A stretch of 64,000 bases of DNA from Bin80 sp965220935 (lineage in GTDB: Bacteria; Bacteroidota; Rhodothermia; Rhodothermales; Bin80), in contig OZ244857.1 in assembly GCA_965220935.1 (NCBI GenBank), positions 124,001 through 188,000 of the forward strand. Reading direction: 5' to 3'. The stretch's first letter is position 1. Each line of letters begins with the position of its first letter. Made by a program: the position numbers and the translations under genes. The notes beneath the pieces are model-generated. The model worked only from the letters and a program-made list of their open reading frames with translations, was not told where the DNA came from and searched no databases. Shown here piece by piece: positions 42,894-52,339 of this stretch.

Positions 42894-44348
42894 ATGATTA
42901 ACCGAAATCGTCTCTTCTATGGGAGCTGTCTTGCTTTACTAACGACAGCATTTGCATTTACAGTCATTTCTGGAATTGCCTTCTCTGTAAAATCCGAATT
43001 TGTTCTCACCAATGCACAGCTAGGAGTCTTCACGGGCGTGTTCTTTATTGGATTTACGATTAGCCAAGCCATTTTCTCTCCACTATGTGATATCATCGGA
43101 ATGCGATGGATTGTGCGGGGAGCGTTTTTAACGCATGTTGCTGGTGCTATATTGATCATGATTTCCCAAGGATATACCGTAGCAGTTGCAGGCTCATTGT
43201 GTGCTGGACTCGGTGCTGGCCTAGTTGAAGCTGGTTGTAATCCGCTTGTTGCTGCACTGTATCCCGACAATAAGACCTCTAAACTCAATCATTTCCATAT
43301 GTGGTTTCCCTACGGGAATCTGATCGCAGCCATCCTACTGACCTTAGTTTTTGCACAACTTGGGGCGGGATGGCGTTCGCAACTTCTACTGGTGTTAGTT
43401 CCAGCACTCGGCTATGGAGTCATGATGTTTACAGCGCCGTTTCCCAAAACCGAAGGCGTTGAGGCAGGCGTTTCTGTGGGAGAGTCATTCAAGGCACTGT
43501 TTGCCCCAATCATGCTCATTATGCTACCATTGATGCTATTGACGGCATCTATGGAGCTGCCACCATCTAGTTGGGTTCCTTCGGTACTTACCGCTGGTGG
43601 GATTGACGGCCTCCTAGTGTTCGGGTTCGTATTTGGTATTATGGGAACCCTCCGCTTACTTGCTGGGCCAGTCGTGAAAGCGCTTACACCCACTGGAATT
43701 CTGTTTGGTGGGGCAATTCTTGCAACGCTAGGATTATACCTTTTCAGTTTTGCAGAATCAACCCTGATGGCGTTCTTGACCGCTGCCATCTGGGCCGTAG
43801 GGATTGCATACTTCTGGCCTACGATGCTTGGATATGTATCAGAGAGAAACCCCAAAAGTGGAGCATTAGGGTTAGGCGTGATGGGTGCTGTAGGAATGTT
43901 GGCTTCATTCTTTGTAACCCCATGGCTGGGAGGCATTGCCGATGACCGAGGACATGATGTTCTTGATACTGATATGGTCGTTGAGATATTTCAAGATGTG
44001 AACACCGAGTTTCCCATGATCGCTCAAACGGCTGGGTCTCAGGCAGAAGATATTATGAATGTGAACGGCTCTGTTGAAGCGGTATTAAACGATTTTGGTG
44101 TTAATGGAGAACTCCCTCGTGGCGCAACCATGCAAGCGTTGAGAGCCGTCAGTGGATCTGGCGTTGAATCAGGTGTAGTTGATCAGGCACAACAGCAATT
44201 GAATCCTGCTGATAATGAAGGTGGGAGGCTTTCATTCCGCACGCTGGTCCCATTTGGAATTGTACTGATCGTTGTGTTTGGCCTCTTATTGATACGAGAT
44301 TTACGAGCAGGTGGATATCGCGCTGAGAAACTTAGTGAGCAGGCGTAG
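42894..44348 (+). CDS. MFS transporter with large loop before TM12
   Basis: A 484-residue major facilitator transporter with about 12 predicted membrane helices; the N-terminal half resembles sugar/FucP-like carriers (CDIIGMRWIVRG between TM2 and TM3). Between TM11 (GALGLGVMGAVGMLASFFV) and the last helix (LVPFGIVLIVVFGLLLI) lies a soluble insert of about 100 residues rich in Asp, Glu, Gln and Val, which ordinary MFS carriers lack. Its stop touches the end of the convergent oxidoreductase gene. The substrate is unknown; sugars or sugar acids fit the neighbourhood. Confidence 0.88.
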   Translation: MINRNRLFYGSCLALLTTAFAFTVISGIAFSVKSEFVLTNAQLGVFTGVFFIGFTISQAIFSPLCDIIGMRWIVRGAFLTHVAGAILIMISQGYTVAVAGSLCAGLGAGLVEAGCNPLVAALYPDNKTSKLNHFHMWFPYGNLIAAILLTLVFAQLGAGWRSQLLLVLVPALGYGVMMFTAPFPKTEGVEAGVSVGESFKALFAPIMLIMLPLMLLTASMELPPSSWVPSVLTAGGIDGLLVFGFVFGIMGTLRLLAGPVVKALTPTGILFGGAILATLGLYLFSFAESTLMAFLTAAIWAVGIAYFWPTMLGYVSERNPKSGALGLGVMGAVGMLASFFVTPWLGGIADDRGHDVLDTDMVVEIFQDVNTEFPMIAQTAGSQAEDIMNVNGSVEAVLNDFGVNGELPRGATMQALRAVSGSGVESGVVDQAQQQLNPADNEGGRLSFRTLVPFGIVLIVVFGLLLIRDLRAGGYRAEKLSEQA

Positions 44349-47276
44349 TCACACTATCATTGCATCTCGCAGAACCTCGGCAGGATGGAGTATATTCTGA
44401 ATATCGTAATGTTCTAACTGGTGTCGGCAACTGGTCCCCGGAGCGACAATCAATGTGTCAGCGCTGGCGCGCCGCATCTCGGGGATCAGACGCCGCTCTG
44501 CCATGGTTCTGGAAATACCATAGTGTTCCTTCTCGTAGCCGAACGCACCTGCCATTCCACAGCAACTGGTGTCAACCTCTTGCACATGATAATTTTCGGG
44601 AAGTGTCAAGATGGTTCGTGTAGGCTGTGTCCCGACGAGGGCCCGCTGATGACAATGACCATGCAATAATATATTGCGGGATGCAGAAGTAAACCTGATC
44701 GGGAGTTTCTCTTCTTTGGCAAGATTAGCAATAAATTCGTCAAATAGAACCGCGTGCTGGGCGACCACCTGAGCTTCAGTGTTTTCTGGCAACAGGTACA
44801 GATACTCATCTTGTAATGATAACAGACAGCTCGGCTCTAATCCAATGATCGGTAGTCCTCGCTTCGCATAAGGGTGCAAATGGGCGACGGTATTGGCTGC
44901 CGCAGCTCGCGCTTTCTTGACGAACCCCTTAGAGATTAACGGCCGGCCGCAGCAATGATGCCCTGGTAGGATGACCTCAAATCCAGCCGCTTCCAATACC
45001 TCAACAGCAGCGATAGAAATGTGAGGGTCATTGAATGTATTAAAGGTATCATGGAAAAGGACAACTTGATCTCTTGATTGCCCACTAGTAGAATGTTGTT
45101 TATACCATTTTGTGAAGGGAGTCCGAGCAAACGCTGGCATTTTTCGTTCCATTGTGATGCCTACTGTTTGATCTAGAATCAATCGAGTCAGTCGGCTCTG
45201 AAGGATTCGGTTTGCTATCGGGGCGAGCGGTCCACTGGCAAATCTACTGAACTTTGCAATGTCTGCGAACATGCGTGTTCGCAGTGAGATGGGGTGTTTT
45301 TGATGGTACTGCGATAAAAACTCAAATTTGATCTTTGCCATGTCAACCGACGATGGACACTCCGACTTGCAGGCTTTACATTCAATGCATAGGTCCATGA
45401 CTTCATACATTCGCTTGCTAGTCAACTCCTCATGGGGAATTGCGCCAGAAAGTGCAGCTCTTAGGGCATTGGCTCTCCCCCGAGTTGAATGCTCTTCCTC
45501 ATCGGTGGCCATAAAGCTTGGGCACATGACACCCGTGATTTTTTTACGGCAAATTCCAGCTCCATTGCACATCTCAACGGCCCGATCAAATCCATGTTCA
45601 GCACTAAAGTCAAGGTTTAATTCCAGAGGCGTGACTTTGTAATTTGGACCGTAACGTAGATTTTCGGTTCCTTCAGAAGCATTGACAATGATCTCTGGAT
45701 TGAGAAGATGATGTGGATCCCAGCTATGCTTTACACGCTGATAGAGACCATATAAATCAGGACCAAAAAATCGCTCATTCATCCAACTGCGGGCTCGCCC
45801 ATCACCATGCTCACTAGAAAGTGCACCTCCATAACCATGTAATAAGTCAATTGCAAAATCAAGGATTTCGGGAATTTTGGCAATTTCATTGGCCTCTTTT
45901 GTATTGATAATCGGTCGGATATGAACGCAACCTGCACTAGCATGCGCATAATAAGCCACCTTGGTATCTCTATCGGCGCAGAAGTAGCCAATCTTTTCTA
46001 CATACTCGGCTAAGTGTTGTGTGGGGACGGCGGCGTCTTCTATAAATGGAATAGGCTTGTGATCTCCTTTAATACTCATCAGAAGCCCTAATCCTGCTTT
46101 GCGGACTTGCCAAACATTTTTTTGTCTCTCTGGCTCTAAAACAGGCGTAACAGAATCTTTGAATCCGTGATTAGAGAGACTCTTTGTGAGAGACACAACT
46201 TTGGATTGGAGTTCGGCTTTGCTATCTCCGTAGAACTCCGTAATAAGGATACAATCAGGCTCATCTGCAATAAAGGTCTCAAGAAGTCGTGCATATTTAG
46301 GCACATCGTGACATAACCGGAGCCCAAGGTTGTCCATTAACTCAATGGCCGATGGGTTAGACTCAAGGATGAGAGGAATTTGTTGGAGGGCTTCTACGGT
46401 AGATTGAAAATGAACGATTGCGAGGCCACGAGCCTTGGGAATAGGAACTAGGTTCAGCGTGACATCCTGAATCACTGCAAGCGTACCTTCTGATCCGCAT
46501 ACTAGCTTGGATAAATTAAATTGATGATCCTGTGGTACTTTGAACGAAGGCCCTTGACCGACGAATCGATCAAGATTGTATCCGCCACACCGCCTCCAGT
46601 GGCGCGGAGTTTCATCTAAAATGGTTTTTCGGTGCTGTGAGGTTTGGGTGAGATCAATCATGTCCTGATAGATCCTCCCCTCAATCCCAGTTTTCTTTGC
46701 TTTTAGATGAAGTTCGTCAGGACTCAGAGGGCTGAAATAGGTCTGTGACCCGTCACTAAGAAACACATTCATATTCAGAACATGGTCAGCAGTCATTCCA
46801 TAGCAGATAGAATGACTTCCAGTAGAGTTGTTACTGACAATACCCCCTAAGCCAGCTCGATTGCTACTGGCAGGGTCTGGCCCGAACTGGAGGCCAGTAT
46901 GCTGTAAATCTATATTTAATTGATCAAGTACGAGTCCAGGCTCTGCACGAACCCAACCCTCTGTTTCATTGACTTCTATGATTCGGTTGAGGTGGCGAGT
47001 AAAATCAAGTACCACAGCCTGGGAAATTGCTTGGCCAGCAAGACTGCTACCTCCAGTACGAGGGAGGATGGGAATCTCAAACTTTGAGGCGATTGTTACA
47101 GCTGCATGTATATCGTCAATTGAAGCAGGGAAAAAGACCCCATGAGGCATGACCTGATAAATACTTGCATCCGTGCTGTATAGCACGCGGCTATAATCAT
47201 CAGTTCGAAGTTCACCTTGACACACTCTATCAAGTGCACGCACAAAGTCAGAGAGCGCTGAATCTGTATGGGGCAT
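44349..47276 (-). CDS. FAD-linked oxidase/Fe-S/CCG oxidoreductase (D-lactate dehydrogenase-like)
   Basis: A single-chain flavin and iron-sulfur oxidoreductase of about 975 residues, of the D-lactate/glycolate dehydrogenase (GlcD-GlcF-like) type. Residues about 40-230 are the FAD-binding PCMH fold (ILPRTGGSSLAGQA). FAD-oxidase C domain follows to about 540, with the SSEHGDGRARS motif. A Fe-S motif CIECKACKSECP lies at about 627. Two CCG domains are at about 774 (HHCCGRPL) and 905 (SCCGMAGAF). The start at 47276 overlaps the upstream stop as TGATG; an ATG at 47309 would overlap by 34 bases. Third gene of an overlapping operon with ruvB and a PQQ-type dehydrogenase. 2-Hydroxyacid oxidation is likely. 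Confidence 0.9.
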   Translation of the reverse strand: MPHTDSALSDFVRALDRVCQGELRTDDYSRVLYSTDASIYQVMPHGVFFPASIDDIHAAVTIASKFEIPILPRTGGSSLAGQAISQAVVLDFTRHLNRIIEVNETEGWVRAEPGLVLDQLNIDLQHTGLQFGPDPASSNRAGLGGIVSNNSTGSHSICYGMTADHVLNMNVFLSDGSQTYFSPLSPDELHLKAKKTGIEGRIYQDMIDLTQTSQHRKTILDETPRHWRRCGGYNLDRFVGQGPSFKVPQDHQFNLSKLVCGSEGTLAVIQDVTLNLVPIPKARGLAIVHFQSTVEALQQIPLILESNPSAIELMDNLGLRLCHDVPKYARLLETFIADEPDCILITEFYGDSKAELQSKVVSLTKSLSNHGFKDSVTPVLEPERQKNVWQVRKAGLGLLMSIKGDHKPIPFIEDAAVPTQHLAEYVEKIGYFCADRDTKVAYYAHASAGCVHIRPIINTKEANEIAKIPEILDFAIDLLHGYGGALSSEHGDGRARSWMNERFFGPDLYGLYQRVKHSWDPHHLLNPEIIVNASEGTENLRYGPNYKVTPLELNLDFSAEHGFDRAVEMCNGAGICRKKITGVMCPSFMATDEEEHSTRGRANALRAALSGAIPHEELTSKRMYEVMDLCIECKACKSECPSSVDMAKIKFEFLSQYHQKHPISLRTRMFADIAKFSRFASGPLAPIANRILQSRLTRLILDQTVGITMERKMPAFARTPFTKWYKQHSTSGQSRDQVVLFHDTFNTFNDPHISIAAVEVLEAAGFEVILPGHHCCGRPLISKGFVKKARAAAANTVAHLHPYAKRGLPIIGLEPSCLLSLQDEYLYLLPENTEAQVVAQHAVLFDEFIANLAKEEKLPIRFTSASRNILLHGHCHQRALVGTQPTRTILTLPENYHVQEVDTSCCGMAGAFGYEKEHYGISRTMAERRLIPEMRRASADTLIVAPGTSCRHQLEHYDIQNILHPAEVLRDAMIV

Positions 47277-48538
47277 CAGTCCTTGATCCCAGCATAGATG
47301 ATCCGCCAAATCCGCCCGTTCACAGAATCGGAAATATAGACGGAACCCTCAGGTCCAAGAGCTAAGCCAGTTGGTCGGGCGCGGGCTTGACCAGATGTGA
47401 TCACAGAGTCTGAACCAATGAATCCCCCCGCAAACAGCTCTGGTTCGCCAGTAATCACTCCATCAGACATTGGGATAAATATCACCTGAAATCCATCTTG
47501 TACAGGCGATCGGTTCCAGCTTCCATGAAATGCCACGAAGGCACCACCATGATATTTCTCAGGAAACTGTACGCCCGTGTAGAACAGTAAATCATTGGGT
47601 GCCCAGTGGGCCGGGAATCCATAAATGGGTAACGAAGCCTCAACGCATCGTCCATCAATCTCACCATCTCCACCATATTCAGGACTCAGTTTTTTAACGG
47701 CCTTAACTGGGTCATAATAGCAGTATGGCCATCCGTAGTCGGCCCCCTTTTGAACGATCAGAAATTCTTCTGCAGGCAGTTCATTGTTTTGCTCTTCAGT
47801 AAAAAGGTCAGGCCATAACCGATGAAGATCATCTCGGCCATGCTGCACCACATATAGACGCCCTTCATGCCAGGCATTTGCAACCCCGTGGCGGATGCCC
47901 GTCGCATAGAGTTCTCCATCTTTATGGATATTTTTTTCCTCTGAGCCAAGGGCAACTCGCCATACCCCACCAAAGTAGTCTAGCTGGGGGCAAGGATCAA
48001 CTCCAGGGGAGGCAGGTGTTCGTCGCATCTGTTGACATGCATTAGAAGGCCCCCCGATATTGACATAGAGATATCCATCCTCATCAAATTCAAAGGGTTT
48101 TGCGGCGTGGCTTCTCTGCTCCACGAAACCACTGACCACTACCTCGGGATCAGAAGTTGGTATGAAGTCTGGCTCTTGGAGTGCATAGCGAATGATCTGA
48201 TCGTCTGCACCAAAATATAGCCAACCATCATGGAGATGAATTCCAGTTCCACCGATATCTCCAAAATACTCAATTGAATCCGCAGTCGCATCACCATTTT
48301 GATCTCGCAGGGCGGCGATCCCACCTTGACCAATAGGCTCGCGAAGGGCAACATAAATATCGCCATTATCTCTGACGGTGAGATGTCGGCCTCGGCCAAG
48401 TGAATCAGCGACAACCACCGCACAAAATCCAGATGGTAACCTGAGGCCGTCATCATTATCGGCGCAAGCGAATTCAGGCGTTTGAACGCTAGCGCATGCA
48501 CCCAACAAGACGAGGGATAAAATCAGAGTATAGTTCAT
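47276..48538 (-). CDS. PQQ-dependent sugar dehydrogenase (sorbosone/GSDH-type) lipoprotein
   Basis: A 420-residue periplasmic lipoprotein (MNYTLILSLVLLGAC, lipobox cysteine 15) with the soluble-glucose/sorbosone dehydrogenase six-bladed propeller. Features are LPSGFCAVVVADSLGRGRHLTV, a KPFEFDEDGYLYVNIGG segment, GIRHGVANAWHEGRLYVVQHGRDDL, ADYGWPYCYYD, and RARPTGLALGPEGSVYISDS. Such enzymes oxidise sugars with PQQ; cofactor genes are not in the window. It overlaps ruvB upstream (ATGA) and the FAD/Fe-S gene downstream (TGATG), so the three are translationally coupled. Confidence 0.88.
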   Translation of the reverse strand: MNYTLILSLVLLGACASVQTPEFACADNDDGLRLPSGFCAVVVADSLGRGRHLTVRDNGDIYVALREPIGQGGIAALRDQNGDATADSIEYFGDIGGTGIHLHDGWLYFGADDQIIRYALQEPDFIPTSDPEVVVSGFVEQRSHAAKPFEFDEDGYLYVNIGGPSNACQQMRRTPASPGVDPCPQLDYFGGVWRVALGSEEKNIHKDGELYATGIRHGVANAWHEGRLYVVQHGRDDLHRLWPDLFTEEQNNELPAEEFLIVQKGADYGWPYCYYDPVKAVKKLSPEYGGDGEIDGRCVEASLPIYGFPAHWAPNDLLFYTGVQFPEKYHGGAFVAFHGSWNRSPVQDGFQVIFIPMSDGVITGEPELFAGGFIGSDSVITSGQARARPTGLALGPEGSVYISDSVNGRIWRIIYAGIKD

Positions 48539-50106
48539 GATGGGGAATCTTCATTAAACAATGTTGGGATTTCATCAGCGATATCTCTGTTAAAATGTTT
48601 ATAGGCCCGCTTCGTTGCAATTCGTCCTCGAGCTGTGCGCTGCATATAGCCTTCTTGTATGAGGTAAGGCTCATATACCTCTTCAATAGTGCCAGATTCC
48701 TCGCCCACGGACACAGATAAGGTTGAGAGTCCAGCAGGCCCGCCATTAAATTTATCAATAAGGCTCAGCAGAATACGAGTATCCATTTCGTCGAGTCCTT
48801 CGGTATCAACATCTAAGGCGGTCAGTGCATGATCTGCAGTCTCGAGGCTGATACTGCCATCGCCTTCCACTTGTGCAAAATCGCGTGCGCGGCGTAGAAG
48901 GCGATTCGCAATGCGAGGGGTTCCTCGACTACGGCGGGCAATTTCTAAGGCGCCTGCTTCTTCAATTGGAACTCCCAGAATTTCTGCAGAGCGTGTAAGG
49001 ATCGCTTGGAGCAGAGGTGTGCTGTAATAATCGTAACGAAAATCAATTCCAAAGCGACTTCGAAGAGGAGCGGTTAACAAGCCTTTACGAGTTGTTGCTC
49101 CTACCATGGTAAATTTAGGCAGGGGAATCTTCACGCTACGCGCATTAGGACCGCTATCAATAAGAATGTCAATGTAGTAATCCTCCATGGCAGAATAAAG
49201 GTATTCCTCAACCACAGGAGATAGTCTGTGCATTTCATCAATGAATAACACATCGCCATGTATCAGTTTAGTGAGGATTCCTGCCAGATCAGCGGGTTTA
49301 TCAAGCACTGGGCCAGAGGATGTGGTAATGGTCGCTCCCATTTCCTCTGCGATGATATGTCCTAAGGTTGTATTATGATTATAGAAGCCATTTCCAATAA
49401 AGGAATGAGAATCAGGGATCACAAAATCAAATGTCTCTGCTTTGGAAAGCTCCACGCTGGTGACTTTGGTCAACTTAAAATTCCCGTCTACCTTTGGCCG
49501 GTAAGATGTGGAGTCTTCCAATGCGGCAAGATCACGGGGCGTGAGTCCTCGGTCACTTGAATCTTCAGCAAATGGGCCACAGGATTCGCCTGGGCTGATT
49601 AGGACTTGATCGCCAGCGTGGATAGCGCTCAGTGGATACCAGAACAGAGTCCCATGAACTTCTGCAAGGATCCTATGATGTGGGGTCGCCTCTAAGGAAC
49701 GTCCACAATGAGTACGCAGTATGACAGTTTGTCCATAACCGCTTGCATAGACATGGGATGTTTGTTCTGCTCCACATGTGCCTATGATGGTTACTACATG
49801 CTTTTTGTATTGACCAGGTTGAAGGCCTTCAGGAATCAGGCGCCTCATCGGGACACTGCCTTCTGGCGTCTCTATCAATGTATCGGATGTGACGCATTTT
49901 CCAAGTCCAGGAGGGCCCGACAACAGGACATGATCAAGCGCTTCATTGCGCTCAAGAGCCGCTTGTATGAAAACTTTAAGATTGCGTTTAATTTTATCTT
50001 GTCCGATAAAATCTTTAAGTTTTCGAGGACGAAGTCGCTTCTCAAAGTCTTTATCCTGCACTTGAGGGGTGACTGTACTTTCGCGCTGAGTCATATTATC
50101 TACCAA
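48535..50106 (-). CDS. ruvB: Holliday junction helicase RuvB with in-frame mini-intein
   Basis: RuvB, the hexameric AAA+ motor of branch migration with RuvA. The precursor is 523 residues; removing the 175-residue intein (residues 71-245) leaves 348, the normal RuvB length. The N-extein runs to GPPGLGK and the C-extein resumes TTLGHIIAEEMG, so the intein splits Walker A. Walker B is VLFIDEMHRL; GATTRKG (sensor), SRFG (arginine finger) and the C-terminal winged helix (IQEGYMQRTARGR) are intact. Active RuvB therefore depends on splicing. First gene of the ruvB-sugar dehydrogenase-FAD oxidoreductase overlap operon. ruvA is not in the window. Confidence 0.96.
   Translation of the reverse strand: MVDNMTQRESTVTPQVQDKDFEKRLRPRKLKDFIGQDKIKRNLKVFIQAALERNEALDHVLLSGPPGLGKCVTSDTLIETPEGSVPMRRLIPEGLQPGQYKKHVVTIIGTCGAEQTSHVYASGYGQTVILRTHCGRSLEATPHHRILAEVHGTLFWYPLSAIHAGDQVLISPGESCGPFAEDSSDRGLTPRDLAALEDSTSYRPKVDGNFKLTKVTSVELSKAETFDFVIPDSHSFIGNGFYNHNTTLGHIIAEEMGATITTSSGPVLDKPADLAGILTKLIHGDVLFIDEMHRLSPVVEEYLYSAMEDYYIDILIDSGPNARSVKIPLPKFTMVGATTRKGLLTAPLRSRFGIDFRYDYYSTPLLQAILTRSAEILGVPIEEAGALEIARRSRGTPRIANRLLRRARDFAQVEGDGSISLETADHALTALDVDTEGLDEMDTRILLSLIDKFNGGPAGLSTLSVSVGEESGTIEEVYEPYLIQEGYMQRTARGRIATKRAYKHFNRDIADEIPTLFNEDSPS
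49372..49896 (-). other. Mini-intein inside the RuvB Walker A motif
   Basis: 175 residues, class 1 layout: Cys1 with CVTSDTLIETPEG (block A), block B GRSLEATPHHRILA with the TxxH histidine, block F TFDFVIPDSHSFIGNG and block G FYNHN ending His-Asn, then Thr as the +1 residue. No LAGLIDADG, HNH or GIY-YIG endonuclease region is present, so it is a splicing-only mini-intein. All residues needed for self-splicing appear intact. Insertion between Lys and Thr of GPPGLGK/TT fits the preference of inteins for conserved nucleotide-binding loops. Confidence 0.93.
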
Positions 50107-50210
50107 AATTCTATAATGGAATTATGAAAATCACTGACATCAAACCCCAAGCCTAGTTGGTACGTTTCACATCGTCAATACAAATAAACATACGGCTAAC
50201 TTATGAGACT

Positions 50211-51653
50211 ATGCTGAAATTGAGTCAGGAGTTGAGGTTACAGCAAAAGCTGTCCCCTCAACAGATCCAGTACATTCAACTACTACAGCTCCCAACGCTT
50301 GCTTTGGAGCAACGCATTCAGCAGGAATTAGAGAGGAATCCACTTCTTGAAGAAGCAGGAAACGATTTAGGTTCTGATACTGAGGAACATGCATCTGATA
50401 GTACGAGTGACGAAGAGTTTGATCTTGAAGATCTATTGCCCGATGTTGACAATCTCTATGGTTACAAGGCCCATGTAGACAACAACCAAGAGGATCGTGA
50501 AATATCTGTTACGTCAACCGAGTCTATGACGGATTACCTACGTGGGCAGAAGGGGTTCCTAGACCTCAACAGACGTGACACCTTAATCGCAGAGCAGATC
50601 ATCGGCTCTATTGATGAAGACGGTTATCTAAGAAGAGCGATTGTTTCAATTGTGGATGATATTTCATTTAACTATCGTGAGGATCTTAACGAGCAAGATG
50701 TGCTCAATGTTCTCCACATCATTCAGAGGCTTGATCCTCCAGGCATTGCAGCGCGAAATGTACAGGAATGTTTGTTGATTCAACTTAACGTAAGAGCGGA
50801 TGACACGCATGGATTATCAGTTGCCCGTGATGTCATCAGCAGGGAGTTTGATGCGTTTTCAAAGAGACAGTACGGTCGGATCAAGCATCGTTTAGGGATT
50901 GATGATCATACGTTAAAATCTGCAATTGATTTGATTCAGTCTTGTAATCCTAAGCCAGGTGAGGGAACTGTCAGTGCTCAGGAAAATTATGTGATCCCAG
51001 ATTTTCTCGTGAAGAAGGTTGAGGACTCATTTGTCATTCAACTCAATTCTGGTAATTTCCCATCACTCGTCGTTTCTAAGTCGTATCGAAAGATGATTCA
51101 ACAGATGTCGTCTAAAAAAAAGTCAAATTCTATATCAGACTCAGAAACCAGTAAATTTCTTAGATCCAAGCTTGAGTCAGCAAAGTGGTTTATTGATGCT
51201 GTGCAGCAACGCCGTCAAACCATGCTTTCGGTCATGCATGAAATCGTATCAAGTCAGGAGGAATTCTTTAACTCGGGTGAAGGTCATTTACGTCCTTTAA
51301 TCCTCAAAGACATTGCGACACAAATCAATTTGGATATTTCAACGGTCAGTCGCGTTGTCAGTGGGAAATATGTTCAATGTGACTATGGGGTCTATGAGCT
51401 GAAATACTTTTTCTCTGAGGGTGTTGCAACTGATGAGGGGGACACTGTTTCTAATAAAGAAGTCAAATCTATCATCGCACAGATGATTGAGGGAGAGGAC
51501 AAAACGAATCCGCTCACTGACCATGCCATTACGACTTTCTTAAAAGAGCGTGGATATAGAATTGCCCGGCGCACGGTTTCAAAATATAGGTTGCAGTTAG
51601 GGTTACCTGTGGCCCGCCTTCGTAGGGAGATTGTCATTAGTGAAGACCAATAG
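50211..51653 (+). CDS. rpoN: RNA polymerase sigma-54 factor
   Basis: Sigma-54, which directs RNA polymerase to -24/-12 promoters and needs an enhancer-binding ATPase. The 480-residue product starts with the Gln/Leu-rich region I (MLKLSQELRLQQKLSPQQIQYIQLLQLPT, QQELERNPLLEE). An acidic region II, the core-binding domain (TLIAEQIIGSIDEDGYLRR, RLDPPGIAARNVQECLLIQL) and an HTH (DIATQINLDISTVSRVVSGKYVQ) follow. The RpoN box is ARRTVSKYR at about 455. I use the ATG at 50211; a TTG at 50157 adds an 18-residue leader not seen in the family. Divergent from ruvB. Confidence 0.95.
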   Translation: MLKLSQELRLQQKLSPQQIQYIQLLQLPTLALEQRIQQELERNPLLEEAGNDLGSDTEEHASDSTSDEEFDLEDLLPDVDNLYGYKAHVDNNQEDREISVTSTESMTDYLRGQKGFLDLNRRDTLIAEQIIGSIDEDGYLRRAIVSIVDDISFNYREDLNEQDVLNVLHIIQRLDPPGIAARNVQECLLIQLNVRADDTHGLSVARDVISREFDAFSKRQYGRIKHRLGIDDHTLKSAIDLIQSCNPKPGEGTVSAQENYVIPDFLVKKVEDSFVIQLNSGNFPSLVVSKSYRKMIQQMSSKKKSNSISDSETSKFLRSKLESAKWFIDAVQQRRQTMLSVMHEIVSSQEEFFNSGEGHLRPLILKDIATQINLDISTVSRVVSGKYVQCDYGVYELKYFFSEGVATDEGDTVSNKEVKSIIAQMIEGEDKTNPLTDHAITTFLKERGYRIARRTVSKYRLQLGLPVARLRREIVISEDQ

Positions 51654-52117
51654 GCGGATGATGAAACGGATTTCATGAGGCACATGCAGGCATTTTGAAT
51701 AGGTTGCTTGCAACGATCAATGCACTAATAGAGGCTTGAATCTTGAAAATCAGTTCTCCCGCAGATTTTAAAGTCAATGGTATTTGATCTTTGAGTGACT
51801 TCAAAATAGGGGATTGCTCAATGGATTTATTGTGCGGAAGGTTGGTAGACTTGAAGTGCGACTCACCGCCAGATGATAGAATTAGAAGGGATCAGCATAA
51901 TGTGTGGTGATTTTGGTGGAAGAAGTTTGCCGATGCCCATATTCTCATTAATGATGACCAAGTCATATCTGCGGTTAACTTCAATAAGATTACGCGTTTG
52001 TCAGGCTTAATGTGTACAATAACTCATAGATTGGGATTTTGCAACTTTGGCCTGATTTTTGACGTATGTTCAAATATGTAAATCTACTATCTTTATTCTC
52101 ACAAAATATTCAATAAC
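51654..52117. other. Non-coding stretch after rpoN
   Basis: About 460 bases. On the minus strand a stretch near 51890-52000 reads like RNLIEVNRRYDLVIINEN, possibly a decayed gene fragment, but I cannot identify the parent. No terminator or RNA recognised. Confidence 0.3.
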
Positions 52118-52339
52118 ATGAAACGCTCAAATCCATTAGGACGGCTTTTTGCACGATATTTAGCTGGGCAAATTGATGAATCTGTTTGGAATCGCTTCCT
52201 TAGAACATTAGAGTCATATGAATCTAACCCTTCGGAGCGGTCGGCAATGATTGCATTTGTTGATGATGTTCTTGTGGGAGCGACACAGAACTCCTCATCA
52301 AAGGTAGATCGCTTACTTGCCGAAGCGGTCAAGGTATGA
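52118..52339 (+). CDS. Small helical protein of unknown function (73 aa)
   Basis: A compact frame with protein-like composition: MKRSNPLGRLFARYLAGQID, then WNRFLRTLESYESNPSERSAM and FVDDVLVGA. It has no signal peptide or membrane segment and belongs to no family I recognise. It lies alone between rpoN and the hisE-hisG pair. The amphipathic, charge-balanced sequence favours a real gene over a shadow; the opposite-strand frame across it is a less likely alternative. Confidence 0.5.
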   Translation: MKRSNPLGRLFARYLAGQIDESVWNRFLRTLESYESNPSERSAMIAFVDDVLVGATQNSSSKVDRLLAEAVKV

